In this document: positions 46,930 through 58,622 of the stretch, piece by piece | Layout: each line of letters opens with the position of its first letter | Position numbering within the stretch: position 1 is the stretch's first letter | Assembly: GCA_006176705.1 (NCBI GenBank) | Contig: QRFJ01000056.1 | Location: forward strand, 1,657,352 to 1,721,351 | Reading direction: 5' to 3' | Origin: Cocos nucifera | Lineage: Eukaryota > Streptophyta > Magnoliopsida > Arecales > Arecaceae | DNA length: 64,000 nt | Translations under genes and position numbers: made by a program | Notes under the pieces: generated by a model | The model's input: only the letters and a program-made list of their open reading frames with translations | What the model was told of the DNA's origin: nothing | Database searches by the model: none

Positions 46930-48430
46930 ATTTTCAAAGTTCTAAGTATGAGAAATCGAGCTTCCATCCATATATTTTAGCTGAAATGTTTTAGGTCGTA
47001 TAACCTCCTCAACTTAATAAGGATCTTTCCAATTTAGAGCCAACTTCCTTTGCTCAGTTGATCGAGACATCTCGGCTCATCGCAAAACTAGGTCACCAGC
47101 TTAGAATTTCTTCTCTTTGATATGAGAGTTGTAATACCGAGCCACTTTGCATTGGTATGCCACCATTCGGATCCGAGCTCACTCTTAAATTTCTTTGAGA
47201 AGGTCTAAGTTTGCTTAGAGATCTTTTAATAAAAATAGCAACAGGTCGGATATAGATTAGATTGACCCATATTCATACTTTTTCTATAAGTAAAAACCTC
47301 ATACCCATACCCACTCTATACCTATCTCGGATTAGGTCAGGTATATATAAATAATATAAAATCTTTATAATTTTGGAAGGGATATATTAAGATTATATCG
47401 AATCAGATTTGAGTCGTGGTATACCATTATCCATATATGATCTGAACCTATTTCAGATATTTTTTTTTAGAATCCATGCCCATCTCAAGTTTCAATTTAA
47501 TTAGATAAAATCTACCCCATTTGGATTGGGTCAGGTAAGATACCTAGTATGTCAGTTAAAATTGCCACCCCTGTCTTTTGAGTTGCATTGCTCATCAAAG
47601 CTCTCTAGCCGAGGTGATAGGATGCCAATCTTAAGGAGAATAACAATCATGGACCCAAAGGCCAGGTAAAATAGCATCTCTCTAGTGGGCACTCGATGGG
47701 TATTTTGGTGTGCCCACAGCACACTATAAAGCTTAGCTACCCATGACTTCTTGGCTTGGTCCAGCCTTACCTTTAAGCCTTATAGAAGAGTCTGGTTAGT
47801 CACCTTGGCTTCGCTATTCATTTGGGGGTGAGCCATTGAGTTTAGGCGATGAGTGATACTAAATCCTTTACAAAAATCTTCGAATTGAGCATTGTTGAAT
47901 TATCAGCCATTATCAACGATGATGACTTGAGGGAGACCAAACTAGCAAATAATTGCTTTTCAGACAAAGTCTTATACTCAAGCTTCCATGATTCGAGCTA
48001 ACAACTTAGCTTTGATCCATTTAGTGAAATAGTTAAGGGTGACAAAGAGAAAATTGTGCTGACTTGAGGCTTATGGAAAGGGTCCGAGGATATCTATTCT
48101 CCATTTCGTGAATTGCTAGGCACTCCTATTGGTGTCAGAGGAGTGGTAGGTTGGTGTTGAACGCGGGCATTTCTCTAGCATCATCACACTTTTATACGAG
48201 GCCGGCCACATCTTGTTGCGGCATTGGTCAATAGTACTTCTACCGCAATATCTTCTAGACTTGCGACTTACCCCCTAGATGATTCCTACATATCCCCTCG
48301 TGCACCTCATGAAGGGCATAGTCTACCTTGGTAGACTGAAGACACTTGAAGAACATATAATGTGATGTTTGATGTCTCAGTTTTCAAACTTCTTGTAGGT
48401 TAGCCGATAGTGTACCATCACGAAGATATC
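46930..48430 (-). pseudogene. integrase of element 3
   Basis: The minus-strand order matches element 2: a zinc-binding region (about 48430-48200), a DDE core (about 48150-47830), 'LYHTVWAHQ'-like sequence near 47710, and a C-terminal part near 47150-46970 ('VARYYNSHIKEKKF'). A MITE at 47230-47573 interrupts the linker before the C-terminal region. Stops are frequent. Confidence 0.75.
47230..47573. mobile_element. hAT-type MITE (344 bp) in the integrase region
   Basis: The right end, read on the minus strand, is CAGGGGTGGCAATTTTAAC, a classic plant hAT MITE terminus. The left end is TAAAAATAGCAACAGG, which is the same sequence after C-to-T and G-to-A changes. The 8-bp flanks are TCTTTTAA (47222-47229) and TCTTTTGA (47574-47581). 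The interior repeats GGTCGGATATAG-like and GGTCAGG motifs. Element 2 has no insertion at the equivalent site. Confidence 0.85.
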
Positions 48431-48504
48431 TGATCAGCAAATCTATCTAGCTCGGCGCTTCTTCTACCTACATGATCGAGGTTGCTTCCTCGGTGCTAGA
48501 TTTT

Positions 48505-49030
48505 CTAGTACTTCAAAGAATGAACTTTGGGGAGGTTGGCTAATCCTGAGGCTGCGAGTTTTGACAACAAGTTTGCTCTAGTGTTTTTCGACTCAGGGAC
48601 TTGTTTGATGTCAAGATTGGTGAAGGAGGGAGCCATATCTCTGACCTTTTGTAGGCATTCAATCATATTGAGTTTCGAGCTTTGAACTCTCTTCATACTT
48701 GACTAATGATAAGTTGGGAGTCACTCAGACCTTCAAATGCTTCACACCTAACTCCTTGGCAATCCATAAGCCAATTGTAAGTGCTGCATACTCGATTTCG
48801 TTATTAAAGGTTGGGAATCCAAACCATAGGACGTATTCACCTACCACCCCCTCTAGACTAGTGAGGACTAGGCCTGCAGCTAACTTGATGGAATTTGATG
48901 AGCCATCCGCATGCAATACCCATGATTTCGAGGTTTCTTCCTTTCTCGGCTCAGGATTCTCCGAGTCTTCTTCTAGAATGGTGCACTCCAAAACAAAGTT
49001 GATGAGCACCTATGCCTTAATAGAGGGTCG
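48505..49030 (-). pseudogene. archaeal-type RNase H of element 3
   Basis: The frame 49009-48725 reads 'WVLHADGSSNSIKLAAGLVL', 'NNEIEYAALTIGLWIAKELG' and 'KHLKV'. After a break, 48696-48505 continues with 'NMIECLQKVRDMAPSFTNLD' and 'KQVPESKNTRANLLSKLA'. The D-G-S-x-N and E-Y-x-A-L motifs are intact. Confidence 0.85.
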
Positions 49031-49039
49031 AGGCTAATG

Positions 49040-50420
49040 TTTTATGTCAAACTCTAAAAGCTTTATGGCACACTTTGCAATTTGAACTCAGGCATCAGGT
49101 CGGTGAAGTATTGACTTTATTGGTTGGTCAGTCAGAAGTATTATAGTGTAAGCTTGAAAGTAAAGATGTAACTTTCTGGTGAAAGTAAGGTTGTAACTTT
49201 CTGGTTGAGATAACAAGGGCATAAATTACTTTTTCAAGTCCTGAATACCTCGTCTCGATGTCTTAGAGGACCTTACTGATGTAGTATATCAATTTTTAGA
49301 GCCTTCCTTCTTCACGCACCAAAACCGAACTAAGGGCTGTGGGGGGAACAACTAGATATAAAAAGAGCCCTTCATTTGGTTCGGGTTTGCTGAGAAGGGG
49401 TAGCGAGCTAAGGTAATTCTTCAACTCATCAAAAGCTATCTAGCATTCATCGGTCCACTGCCAATCCTTTTCTACTTTAGGATTTTGAAGAAAGGGAGAT
49501 ATCACTCCACTGATATGGAGACAAATCGGTTCAATGCAGCTTTTTTTCCTATGAGCTGTTGGACTTTCTTAATAGACCTCGGTGAATTTTTTTCTTGGAT
49601 ATCTTGGATCTTCTCTAGGTTCGCCTTGATTTCTTGCTGGAAAACCATGAAACCAAGGAATCTCCTTGATGTCATCCCAAACATGCATTTGGTCATGTTC
49701 AGCTTCATCCTATACTTAAGGAGGGTGGCAAAAACTTATATGAGGTCACCAACGTGACTATTGGTACTTCGGCTTTTCACCAACATATCATTCACGTATA
49801 CATCAATGTTTCTTCCAATTTGATCTTTAAAGATCTAGTTTACTAGTCTCTGTAGGCTGCCCCCATATTTTTTAAATTAAAGGCATAACCCTGTAATAAA
49901 AAAGATCTTGATCAGTAGTAAAAGTAGTCTTCTCCTCATCTTTGGGTGTCGTTCGAATCTGATTGTAGCCGAAAAAGTATCCCTGAAGGTAAGGGGCTCA
50001 TGGTTTGACATGGCATCCACTAACTGGTTGATCTAAGATAATGGAAAGCTATCCTTAGAGCACGTCTTGTTTAAGTTGGTAAAGTCAATATAGACTTACC
50101 ATTTTCTGTTCGTCTTTCTGACGAGGACCATATTTGCTAGCTATTTAGAGTAGATGACTTTTCATATAAATCTAACCTTGACAAGCTTATCAATTTCTTC
50201 AATGATGGCTTTTTGATGCTTAGGGGCGAAACTCCTATTCTTTTGTTTGATTGGCTAGTGTCCATGATCAACATTTAATCAATGCACTATGACCTTAGGG
50301 TCGATGCTGGGTATGTCTGGGGCTGACCATGTGAACATGTTGGAATTATCTTGCAGAAAGAAAATAAGTTGGCATTTAGTTATCTTATCCAATTGGGAAT
50401 CGATCTAAACTATTTTGTCA
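49040..50420 (-). pseudogene. reverse transcriptase and first RNase H of element 3
   Basis: The order on the minus strand is RT (about 50420-49500) then RNase H (about 49480-49040). Block C reads Y-V-N-D-M-L near 49800-49780, as in element 2. The frame 49708-49502 gives 'MKLNMTKCMFGMTSRRFLGF'. Frames are broken but the domain order is clear. Confidence 0.82.
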
Positions 50421-50631
50421 ATTCTTCTTTCTTCCAATGGAACCGAGACAAGGTCCTCCACTAGTTCACAATGCTATACGATTAGCTTGTCCCTCACATC
50501 AACCTTTCGATTGGGAGAGCCTCACGTCGTTTGGCCTCTTGAAGAGCTATCATGTAGCATTGCTAGGCAAGCACTTGATCTTCTCATATTTCTCCGATCG
50601 CCCACCCTATTGGAAATCTTACTAGCAGATG

Positions 50632-50961
50632 CTAAGTTGAAGCTATGGCTCGAAGGGCATTTAGGCCAAATCGATTGAGGATTGCATTGTATGCCAATGA
50701 AACCCTGACAACAAAAAAGTCAAGCCATACTTTTGCATGCCTTATGGGACTGTCAACTATTACTAGAAGTGTGATGACTTCTTTTATGGGAACCATGCTC
50801 TCAGAGAATCTGACAAGTAGGGAGTTGATTTTTACTAACCGATCCGAGGTAAGGTTTATCTTAGAGAAAGCACCATAAAATAAGATGTCAATAGAGCTTC
50901 CATTATCAATTAGGATATGGCATACATCATAATTATTTATATTTAAAGTTACAACAACCAC
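50632..50961 (-). pseudogene. aspartic protease of element 3
   Basis: The frame 50961-50632 includes 'CHILIDNGSSIDILFYGAFS', with the D-N-G active-site triplet kept, followed by 'AYNAILNRFGLNALRAIAST', the conserved segment leading to the RT linker. Confidence 0.82.
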
Positions 50962-51083
50962 ATCATTATGCAGGGACTATATCTTCCTTAGAGAAAGTGA
51001 TGACGTCTTCGATTATTTGATTCTTGGTCGATAACTCTCCTATCCTTGACTCGTTACATTTAGTGCAGCTATCGATCTGCCCC

Positions 51084-51698
51084 CTAGTTATGGTATTTAT
51101 GATGCCCATGGCAGGTTGGTGTTATCAAGATATCCTTTAAGTGGAGGCTACTCGGCTTAGGTTTGATCTCATTCCCATCGATCTCTAATGTACTTGTCAA
51201 GATACTTGCATTGAATAAGCTCCTCAATCTCATCCTAGAGCTGAATGCACTCAGTATTGTGTTCATGATTTTGGTGTTACAAACAGTACTTCTTCGGATC
51301 ATGTTGGATATCGATGGGGCACTTATCCTCCTCGGCTAAGAAAGTTGACCGTTGTCCTTGATCTCCAATAAAATATGAGCTCTCAAGATATTTAGTAGAG
51401 TATAGATGGCAAACCGCCTTGGTGGAGATGTGACCGCCGACCATGAGGTGGTGTCCTAGATTAGGGAGCCCATGGGGGAGTTTGGGATCTTCTCAAACTA
51501 CTTCCTCGTCGATCATCATATCTTAGCTTATTCCTCTTTCCTTTGCTTTCTTACTTCTGCTCAACGAATTTTCTTTCCAGGAAGCTTTTATGCAGCTTGT
51601 AGGCCTCATCAACATTGGCATACTCTTTACCTGAGCTAGCATATGGACAAAATCCTTTGGATACCTCTTCTCTAAAGAAAAAGAAATTGGCACTTCAC
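51084..51698 (-). pseudogene. gag of element 3, C-terminal part
   Basis: Homologous to the gag C-terminal region of element 2. It covers the segment near the 'YPKNFANLLAR' equivalent (about 51650) and the 'HDTEEC'-like knuckle region (about 51280-51250). It is cut at 51698 by the Angela-like LTR; the N-terminal part continues at 57233. Confidence 0.7.
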
Positions 51699-52517
51699 TG
51701 TTGGAGAAGCATGGGGGGTTTCATGCATGATTTTCAATTTTTTTTTGAAAATAAAATAGTGAAAGTCTTTAGATTAAATTTTTTAATCTAAACATGCATT
51801 AGATATAATCTATAAACACCCTTTACCAAGACCTATGATATGATATCATGTATATAAAATCTGAAACTGAAAAATATATAAGATCGAATCTCATACCTGA
51901 ATAGGAGATCATAGCTTATGTAAATTCTATTTGTTGCTTCAGCGACACACACAAACGGTCTCTAAGGATATTCACATAAAGCCCAATCCGTTAGCTCCCG
52001 AAGTGCTAGCTTCTTGTAAAAACTTTTTTAATGGTTGAACAAAGAAAGAAGAGGATGGTTTGTAATAAGAGAACAATCTTCTCTTGTTTCTCTCACAAAA
52101 TCCTAGCCTCTCATCCTATGGAGGAATAGATTCTTTTAGAAATCACATGCTAAGGAAGCCCGCCCCAAAAGCCTCACGCCCAGAAAGAAATCTCCCAAAT
52201 TTCTCATGCCCAAAAGCTTTGAATTTTTTGAATCACTCTTTGTCTCATAAAGGGCTAAATATATAGAGCTGAAATCTAGAGTTGGAGATTGGAACAAAGT
52301 CCAATTCAAAATCTTTTTGAATTGAAACTTCATCAAATCCAAACCCTAACAAAGAGTAGGCGGTAAAAGGGCTAGGCGTCTAGGTCTCACATGCACAAAC
52401 CCTTTGTGCGTGGAGAATGGTGGGCAGCAACTAAGGCTAGGCATAAGGAAGGTGCAGTCTAATGTTTGGACTCTTTGTTTCTCATCCAATTTGGTTCTTA
52501 ATTATTGAAATAATCAG

Positions 52518-52533
52518 TATTGCTTTGATACCA
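52518..52533 (-). other. extra primer-binding-site copy outside the left copia LTR
   Basis: The minus strand reads TGGTATCAAAGCAATA directly beyond the left LTR, where host sequence is expected. Together with the adjoining AATAATT stretch it matches the internal sequence next to the right LTR over about 36 bp. Confidence 0.8.
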
Positions 52534-52535
52534 AT

Positions 52536-53389
52536 TGTTGTACCTACGTCTGCTCGGAACCATAGCCGCTGGATGTTAATCCAGCAAACTGAAGAAGATC
52601 TAAGAAAGAAGAGAAAAGAGGATAGAATCTAGAATTTTAGTGTTGAAATCAAAGAGGAAAGAAGAAAGTTAGGAAGAAAAGCTCAATTGTATTCCACTCT
52701 TATTATATAAGTTACAATACCCAAGTTTATATATCTTAGGGTTCCTACATGAATCCTAATAAATTTCAACTCAAAAATTTTACTAGACTAATCCAATACA
52801 TGAAAGCACTCACCGAGTCCATGTACACCCATGTCTCACATGCTCTCATGGATCTAAATCCGACCCATACATAAGTGAGCCCCCTTAAGACCTCTCTAAC
52901 CAGCCTTAAGACTCCTAGGATAAGTCCCTATCCTAGCTCCAAATTGATCCTCGCATAACTTCTGCCCGTGCACTGAGTTGGCTCAGTTTTAGCACTGAGC
53001 CAGTTAACCTGAGACTAGGTTGGCTCAGTCTTGCGTGCTATACCTGCAGTCCCAAATGCGCATCTTTCTGTTTGACCTATCTACCGAGACTTAGTCGATC
53101 CAATTTTTGACTGAGCTGGCTAACCTGTAAAAAAGCTTTTTCTCTGCAGTCTTCATTCTCCGACTTTGATTTCTTACTCCATCTTGTGTTCCAGATCTTC
53201 AAAGCACCAATCAAGCCCATCAAGGTCCTCAATACTTGGACCTCAAGCCCATGGAGGGCTAAACACTGCCTCCATCTTAGGACAACTTCAGTCCTAGTCT
53301 TAGGACTATATCTATCCTAATTTCTCTGGAGCCAACACCCTGGCTCCTCTCGTAGCTTTTCAAGATTTGAGAAAACCACACCATCTACA
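52536..53389 (-). repeat. left LTR of the small copia element
   Basis: 854 bp, TGTTGTACC...CCATCTACA on the plus strand, aligning with 55096-55977. The right LTR has about 25 extra bases near 55130-55155 (AAGTGATCTCTTGTGTGAAC) that this one lacks. Confidence 0.88.
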
Positions 53390-54163
53390 ATCTCCATCTT
53401 GGTGTGTCCAAGTTTTGGCATACCTGACAATATCCTTCTGCACGATCCTACTATCATTGCATGTCTTGATAGCTTCTTGTGCTCTTCTTGCCATCGTCAT
53501 CCTTCTTCAGCTTTTGAGCTTTCTTTGAGATCTTTGAGATGACCATCTTGACTACTGAAGATCTTAGCTTGCTCTTCTACACCATCTTTAAAATTATAGA
53601 TATCCTTCTGCTTGGCAGTCGTATCAATTATCCTGAATTTTTTTGAAGATCATGCAGTGTTCTTATACCGACACTCACTGCATATCCTGATGCTCCACTT
53701 GACACAGTCCTCTCAGAGCCATGCTTGCCTTTCTGCATAATCCGCTCCACCTAGATCTGTACAATCCCGGTACTGGTGCTAGAATATAGCTCCTCCCTCT
53801 ACACCCCTCCACTCTAAAATTGTGTCACTTCTCTCTCCATCTGTAAAGCCACATCAGTCTGATGCTCCACCTATAACTAAAGTCCCCCTGATGCTGCAAA
53901 AGTTAACTCTATACCTGAGCCACCCGAGATCAACCATCCAATGCTATATTATTAGGCCTGCCACTATTTTTCGGTTACCATCGTTGCTCCTCGATCATCG
54001 TCGCTGCTCCTTCAAATTCTTCGTGCTCCGTAGATCCCTCCGAAGTCATCTTAGATACATTGCACCCCGCAAGCTCCTTCAAAATTATCAAGAGCTCATT
54101 CGACTCTTCACTCTCAGCGACTGAACTAATGAAATCCAACTTTTTTCCTTTCTTGCACTTCTT

Positions 54164-54775
54164 TTAAAGTAGACATTCTCGCTTAAAGTATCTTACTTTA
54201 CCATACTTGAAGCATCTCTTGGACCTCTTGCTGCTCCTCTGCACATCCTTCTTTTTTTCTTTCCTAGGCCTCTCTGAAACCACAAGACCCTCCTGGAAGA
54301 TCTTCCTCTTCATCATCCATTCTCGCTGTTCGTTGAACCTTAGCATTGATATGATCTCATACACCAGTATCTCCTTTCCATACAGTAGTGTAGTCACCAA
54401 CAGATCGAAACTCCTAAGTAACGAACATAATAACAATAAACTCTTGTCCTTCTCTTCGAGATTCATCCCTATATTGAGCAAGTCCATGCTCATCCAATCG
54501 AACTACTGAATATGTCCGGCAATATCCTCGTCCTCCTGCATTCGAAGGCTATATAGTTATTTTTTCAATATCAACTTGTTATATATATTCTTTTTTATGT
54601 ACAACTGATGTAACCTCGACCATAAATTCTTGGATGTCTTTTTCTTCAACACACCATATAAAATCTCATCCATCAAACAAACCCTAATCATGGCACACAT
54701 CCTTTTCTCCAAGAACTTTCGCTCCTTATCTATCATCTCCTTCGATCTATTCTCTAAGGTCGAATTCAATCTCAT
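54164..54775 (-). pseudogene. copia gag with zinc knuckle
   Basis: The frame 54775-54557 holds 'ICLMDEILYGVLKKKTSKNL'-like sequence ending 'WSRLHQLYIKK'. After a break, 54493-54164 gives 'LLLLCSLLRSFDLLVTTLLY', 'YEIISMLRFNEQREW', a basic linker, and 'CFKYGKVRYFKREC'. The last is a CCHC knuckle whose second cysteine and histidine are both tyrosine. This is the standard Ty1/copia gag order (UBN2-type domain then knuckle). Between here and the polypurine tract (53390-54160) no pol was found. Confidence 0.82.
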
Positions 54776-55095
54776 CTAAATCAGCAGATCCCCCATCCTA
54801 ATCTTCAATATCATGAAACTTTTTTTATCATCAAATTTCTTTAAACCTACCTTCAACCTACTGTTCTTCATGATCAAACCGAATCAAAAATAGTTAACAG
54901 ACAGATCTAAAAATTATCTTGACTAAGGATGGTGGACAACAGCCCTTAGATCACTTCCTTCCTCGTAAAGCCTGAAAAAAAAATCTTAGATCTAAATCTT
55001 GCTGCTAATCTCTACTAAACCTGATCTTCTTCCTCCATGCTCAATCGAGTTCTGATACCAATTATTAAAATAATTGATATTGCTCTGATACCAAC

Positions 55096-55977
55096 TGTTG
55101 TACCTACGACTGCTCGGAACCACAGCCGCAGAAGTGATCTCTTGTGTGAACTTGGGTGTTAATATAGCAAACTGAAGAAGATCTAAAAAAGAAGAGAAAA
55201 GAAGATGGAATCTAGGATTTTAGTGTTGGAACCAGAGAGAAAAGAGAAGAGAGTTAGAGAATAAAACTCAATTATATTCCACTCTTATTATAAAAATTAC
55301 AATACCTAGATTTATATACCATAGGATTTCTATATGAACCCTAATAAATTTCAGCTCAAAAACTCCTCTAGGCTAACCAAATACATGAAAGCACTCACTG
55401 AGCCCATGTACACCCATGTCTCACATGCTCTCATCTCCTGGATCTAAACTCGATCCATACATGAGTTAGCCCCCTTAAGACCTCTCAAATCAAGCCTTAA
55501 GATTTCTAGGATAAGTCTCTATCTTAGTCCTAAACAAATCCTCGCGTAACTTCTGTCCATGCACTGAGCCGACTAACTTGAGACTGGGTTAGCTCAGTTT
55601 TAAACTGAACCGATCCAGTTGCATACCATGCCTACAGTCCTAAACGCGTACCTCTCTATTTGGCCTATCCACTGAGACTTAGTCGATCCAGTTTCTGACT
55701 AAGCCGACTAACCTGTAGAAAAATTCTTTCTCTATAGTTTTCATTTTTTGACTTTGATTTCTTGCTCCACCTTGTGTCCCAGGTCTTCAAAGTACCAACC
55801 AAGCCCCTCAAGATCTTCAACATTTGGACCTCAAGCCCATGGAGGGCTAAACATCATCTCAATCCTAGGACAACTTCTGTCCTAGTCCTAGGACTACATC
55901 TATCCTAATCTCTTTGGAGCCAACACCCTAGCTCCTTCCATGGCCTTCCAAAGCTTAAAAGTACCACACCATCTATA
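55096..55977 (-). repeat. right LTR (5' in orientation) of the small copia element
   Basis: Starts TGTTGTACC and ends CCATCTATA on the plus strand. It is followed directly by TTAAT, the right copy of the target-site duplication, and preceded by the Met-tRNA primer site. Confidence 0.87.
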
Positions 55978-57232
55978 TTAATCAAATCTCATTTGATCAA
56001 ATCCAAACATGAGTTGACCTAATCTATTTAGACTTTTAATCTCTTGATCAAATCAAGGATTAACTAAATTAAATATCTGATCAAATCAGAATCTCATCTT
56101 CTTTAGCAATTAAATTATCTAATAATCTAATCGAGTCAGACCTAATTGAATTCAATTCAATTAATCTTGATCTAATCCTCATAACTCAATCAAATTAAGT
56201 CAATTAATAATTTAATTATTAATTAATTTTTTTAATTAATTATATTAGATTAATTATCAATCATATTGATAATTGAATTCTTTAATGATTCATAATCATT
56301 AATCAGCCATCCAATCGTATTAAAACTTCTATATATGTGATCTCATAGATTCGAGCACTAAATCGATAGCAAGAAACAAGCTTTCTATACCAATCAAAGT
56401 GATCATCTAGTCATGGTATCCAATGATCAGATAGAATCGAATATAGTGAAGCAATATTCATAACCTACTGAAATATGATTACCGTATTATTTACCTCCTT
56501 GACCAATAATGCTTAGAAAAATATCAGAGTTTACTGTTAACTCTTGATCAGTAATCCTTATAGTATCTCAACCTACTTAATACTATGACTTCTCACAAGA
56601 ACTATCTTGGCCAAGACTTTTGTTAAATTAAAATACATTGAGATATTCTCTCCAATTTTACTTAGAGTGATCAATTCTATCTTTACTCATGCATTGATTT
56701 AATAAGTACTTGACTGCACTCAGAAATCTTCTATCACTGAATTAAAAATTCAGATAGTTTAGTACCAAAACACCATAAGTTACTTATAAGTCACTATGAT
56801 GATCTCAGGTTGGAGGAATATTTATACCTATATCCTCTTAGATAACACTTTTGATAACAGAGTGCTCCAGAATAGTCACGTTTAGTGTAAATCAATATCC
56901 CACTTGTAAGCCATACCAATGTTAATATATTTTTTGGTTAAGAGAACAACCAACCCATATGATACACAATGACCTATACTTAATATAATTATCATTCTTA
57001 TTAATAATGTATCATTTGGTCATGAATAAATTTAATAACCAATCCTCTTTTATCGCTTTGGAAGTAGTTATAAGAACTTTCATCATAATAATAAAGTTTG
57101 ACTAAGAAGATGTACAATTTTTGATGCAATAAACCAAATAACTTTTATTAATGAATGATTCATATATATTTACAAAATTGATCTCAATCATCTACAAGCT
57201 AGATGATTGGATTTGAGACATATTTTTCAATA

Positions 57233-57780
57233 TTCATAAGCCTCCCTTCAGGGCCAACATAGCGACTGGTTGGTTTAGATCGCATACTTCCAATATGGCT
57301 GCATTGAAGTAGCTCATGTAACCCCTAAGAGACTCCCTCCCTTTATTTAATATTCATCAAGGAGTCAGACTCGTGGCATTATTGTCGACTGCTGATGAAG
57401 TTGCTCGAAGAAATGAATCAAGCTCAGCTGTTGGCTAGAGTACTAATATTGAGCTACCTTGTCCAGAGTGGAATGGAAAACTAGGTAAAGGATCTAATCA
57501 ATCACCTTGTGTAATTGCATGAGGGTCCTAAAACTTTTCAAATGATCCACTAGGTCAGTTGCCCCATCATATGCTTCTAGCTATGGCATCTTGAAGTTGG
57601 TCGGGATTGGTTTGTTCATAATTTTTCTATTAAAGGATGGATTGGCATTGAAGTTGACATCCCCATCTTGGACCAAGGTCCAACCTCGTAGTGCTTCAAT
57701 TTGTCTATGCATTGTTTAGAGTTTCCATGTCAGTATCTTGAGTAATGTAGCATTCAGAGTGCCAAGATGGGGATCTTCCC
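57233..57780 (-). pseudogene. gag of element 3, N-terminal part
   Basis: Minus-strand frames resemble the gag N-terminus of element 2: a 'MPxLEAYDGATDLVDHLKS'-like segment near 57600-57530 and capsid-like sequence to 57240, where the Angela-like LTR interrupts. Frameshifts are frequent. Confidence 0.65.
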
Positions 57781-58227
57781 GAGGTAGAATCCTTACTTGA
57801 TTGAGGAGTTAGGGAGCACCTTAAATACTCCCCTTCTAGACCCTTTTGTTGGCTATGCCAACTTTGTTGTACTTAATCTGGACTATGGGGAAGCAGCTAA
57901 GGTTGCTGTTGAAGGGTTACAGCCACCTGTTGAATGGCTTGGATGGCTACAATCAGAGTTTGGACTTGCTGTATAAGTAGGTTGAATTGCTCGGGGGCCA
58001 CCTTCTGGGCCTATTAAGGGGGTAGAGGCTGATTCTCGGATCGCAGAGGCGGTGCTTTGACCTGGGGCGATATCTCGATTGGCGATTGTTGCACTTTAGT
58101 TAAACGAAATGCCATCTCATTGGACTATCATGAGGCATTTGATCTTTCTCTCCGAGATCTCATGGCTACGAACTCTTCTTCCTTTTTTGAACGGACCTAT
58201 GCCCTTCCTCTAGCGCCAGTCTATTGC
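57781..58227 (-). other. leader and primer-binding site of element 3
   Basis: Non-coding leader. The primer-binding site on the minus strand, 58218-58207, reads TGGCGCTAGAGG and parallels that of element 2 at the same distance from the LTR (about 9-10 bp). Confidence 0.6.
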
Positions 58228-58617
58228 TGCTAGTTTCCGACTTGACGTATGGGCTGATAGATTTGAGTTCGCTGGAGCTTGATTCTATACCGAATAATGG
58301 AGAACCTGCAAATCAAGTCCTTAGAGGTCCCCTATGCCTCCCTATTTATAGGTGGGATAGCTGGCCATTTTTGAAAATTCAGACATGAGTGGCGGAGTGA
58401 ATCACACTGCTTCTATCTTATCTGATCAAGGTAAGCTACCATTTATTAGTTTTGGAGTATATCTGGAATGTGAAATAGATAAGGCAAGCATTCGGATGCG
58501 TAACTATTGCTGCGAATCTTAGCTCGACACTAGTTGAGCCGACCAGGTCATTATGTGGACGAGGTTTCAATAACATTGGGTGTAGCTGAGATAAACTAAC
58601 ACCCGATAACAACAACC
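58228..58617 (-). repeat. LTR of element 3 (right; 5' LTR)
   Basis: About 390 bp. On the minus strand a perfect TATA box (CTATAAATAG) lies near 58370, embedded in CCACCTATAAATAGGGAGG. The other LTR has lost it (AAGAATAG). This LTR carries the intact, unoccupied hAT target site (58578-58588). The exact last bases are ambiguous: CAACA at 58614 or up to the duplication at 58618. Confidence 0.82.
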
Positions 58618-58622
58618 ATTGC

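Larger units (their letters stand above)
52503..55977 (-). mobile_element. small non-autonomous Ty1/copia element with gag only
   Basis: LTRs at 52536-53389 and 55096-55977 flank 1.7 kb of internal sequence on the minus strand. A Met-tRNA primer-binding site (TGGTATCAGAGCAATA, 55093-55078) sits beside the right LTR. A polypurine tract (AAGATGGAGAT) abuts the left LTR. The internal region encodes gag but no protease, integrase or RT. The flanking duplication TTAAT (52498-52502 and 55978-55982) is exact, provided the insertion begins at 52503, 33 bp beyond the left LTR. That extra piece contains a second primer-binding site. Confidence 0.85.
51699..57232 (-). mobile_element. Angela-like Ty1/copia solo LTR, itself interrupted by a copia element
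   Basis: The minus strand begins TATTGAAAAATATGTCTC, close to the TGTTGGAAATATG start of Angela-type copia LTRs, with G-to-A changes. It ends ...CATGCTTCTCCAACA. The flanks TTCAC (51694-51698) and TTCAT (57233-57237) match at 4 of 5 bases. No pol or gag of its own is visible, so it is a solo LTR of about 2.05 kb after removing the nested element at 52503-55977. It splits the gag gene of element 3. Confidence 0.72.
42198..58617 (-). mobile_element. Ty3/gypsy LTR retrotransposon, Tat type (element 3), with four later insertions
   Basis: The LTRs at 42198-43155 and 58228-58617 flank an internal region on the minus strand: gag, protease, RT, RNase H, archaeal-type RNase H, integrase, a tandem-repeat zone and an antisense ORF region. 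The target-site duplication ATTGC is perfect (42193-42197 and 58618-58622). This shows the whole 16.4-kb block is one original insertion plus later arrivals. Later insertions are a hAT element (42663-43120), a MITE (47230-47573) and an Angela-like solo LTR (51699-57232) that carries a small copia element. Without these the element would be about 10 kb. Frames are heavily broken. Confidence 0.9.
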
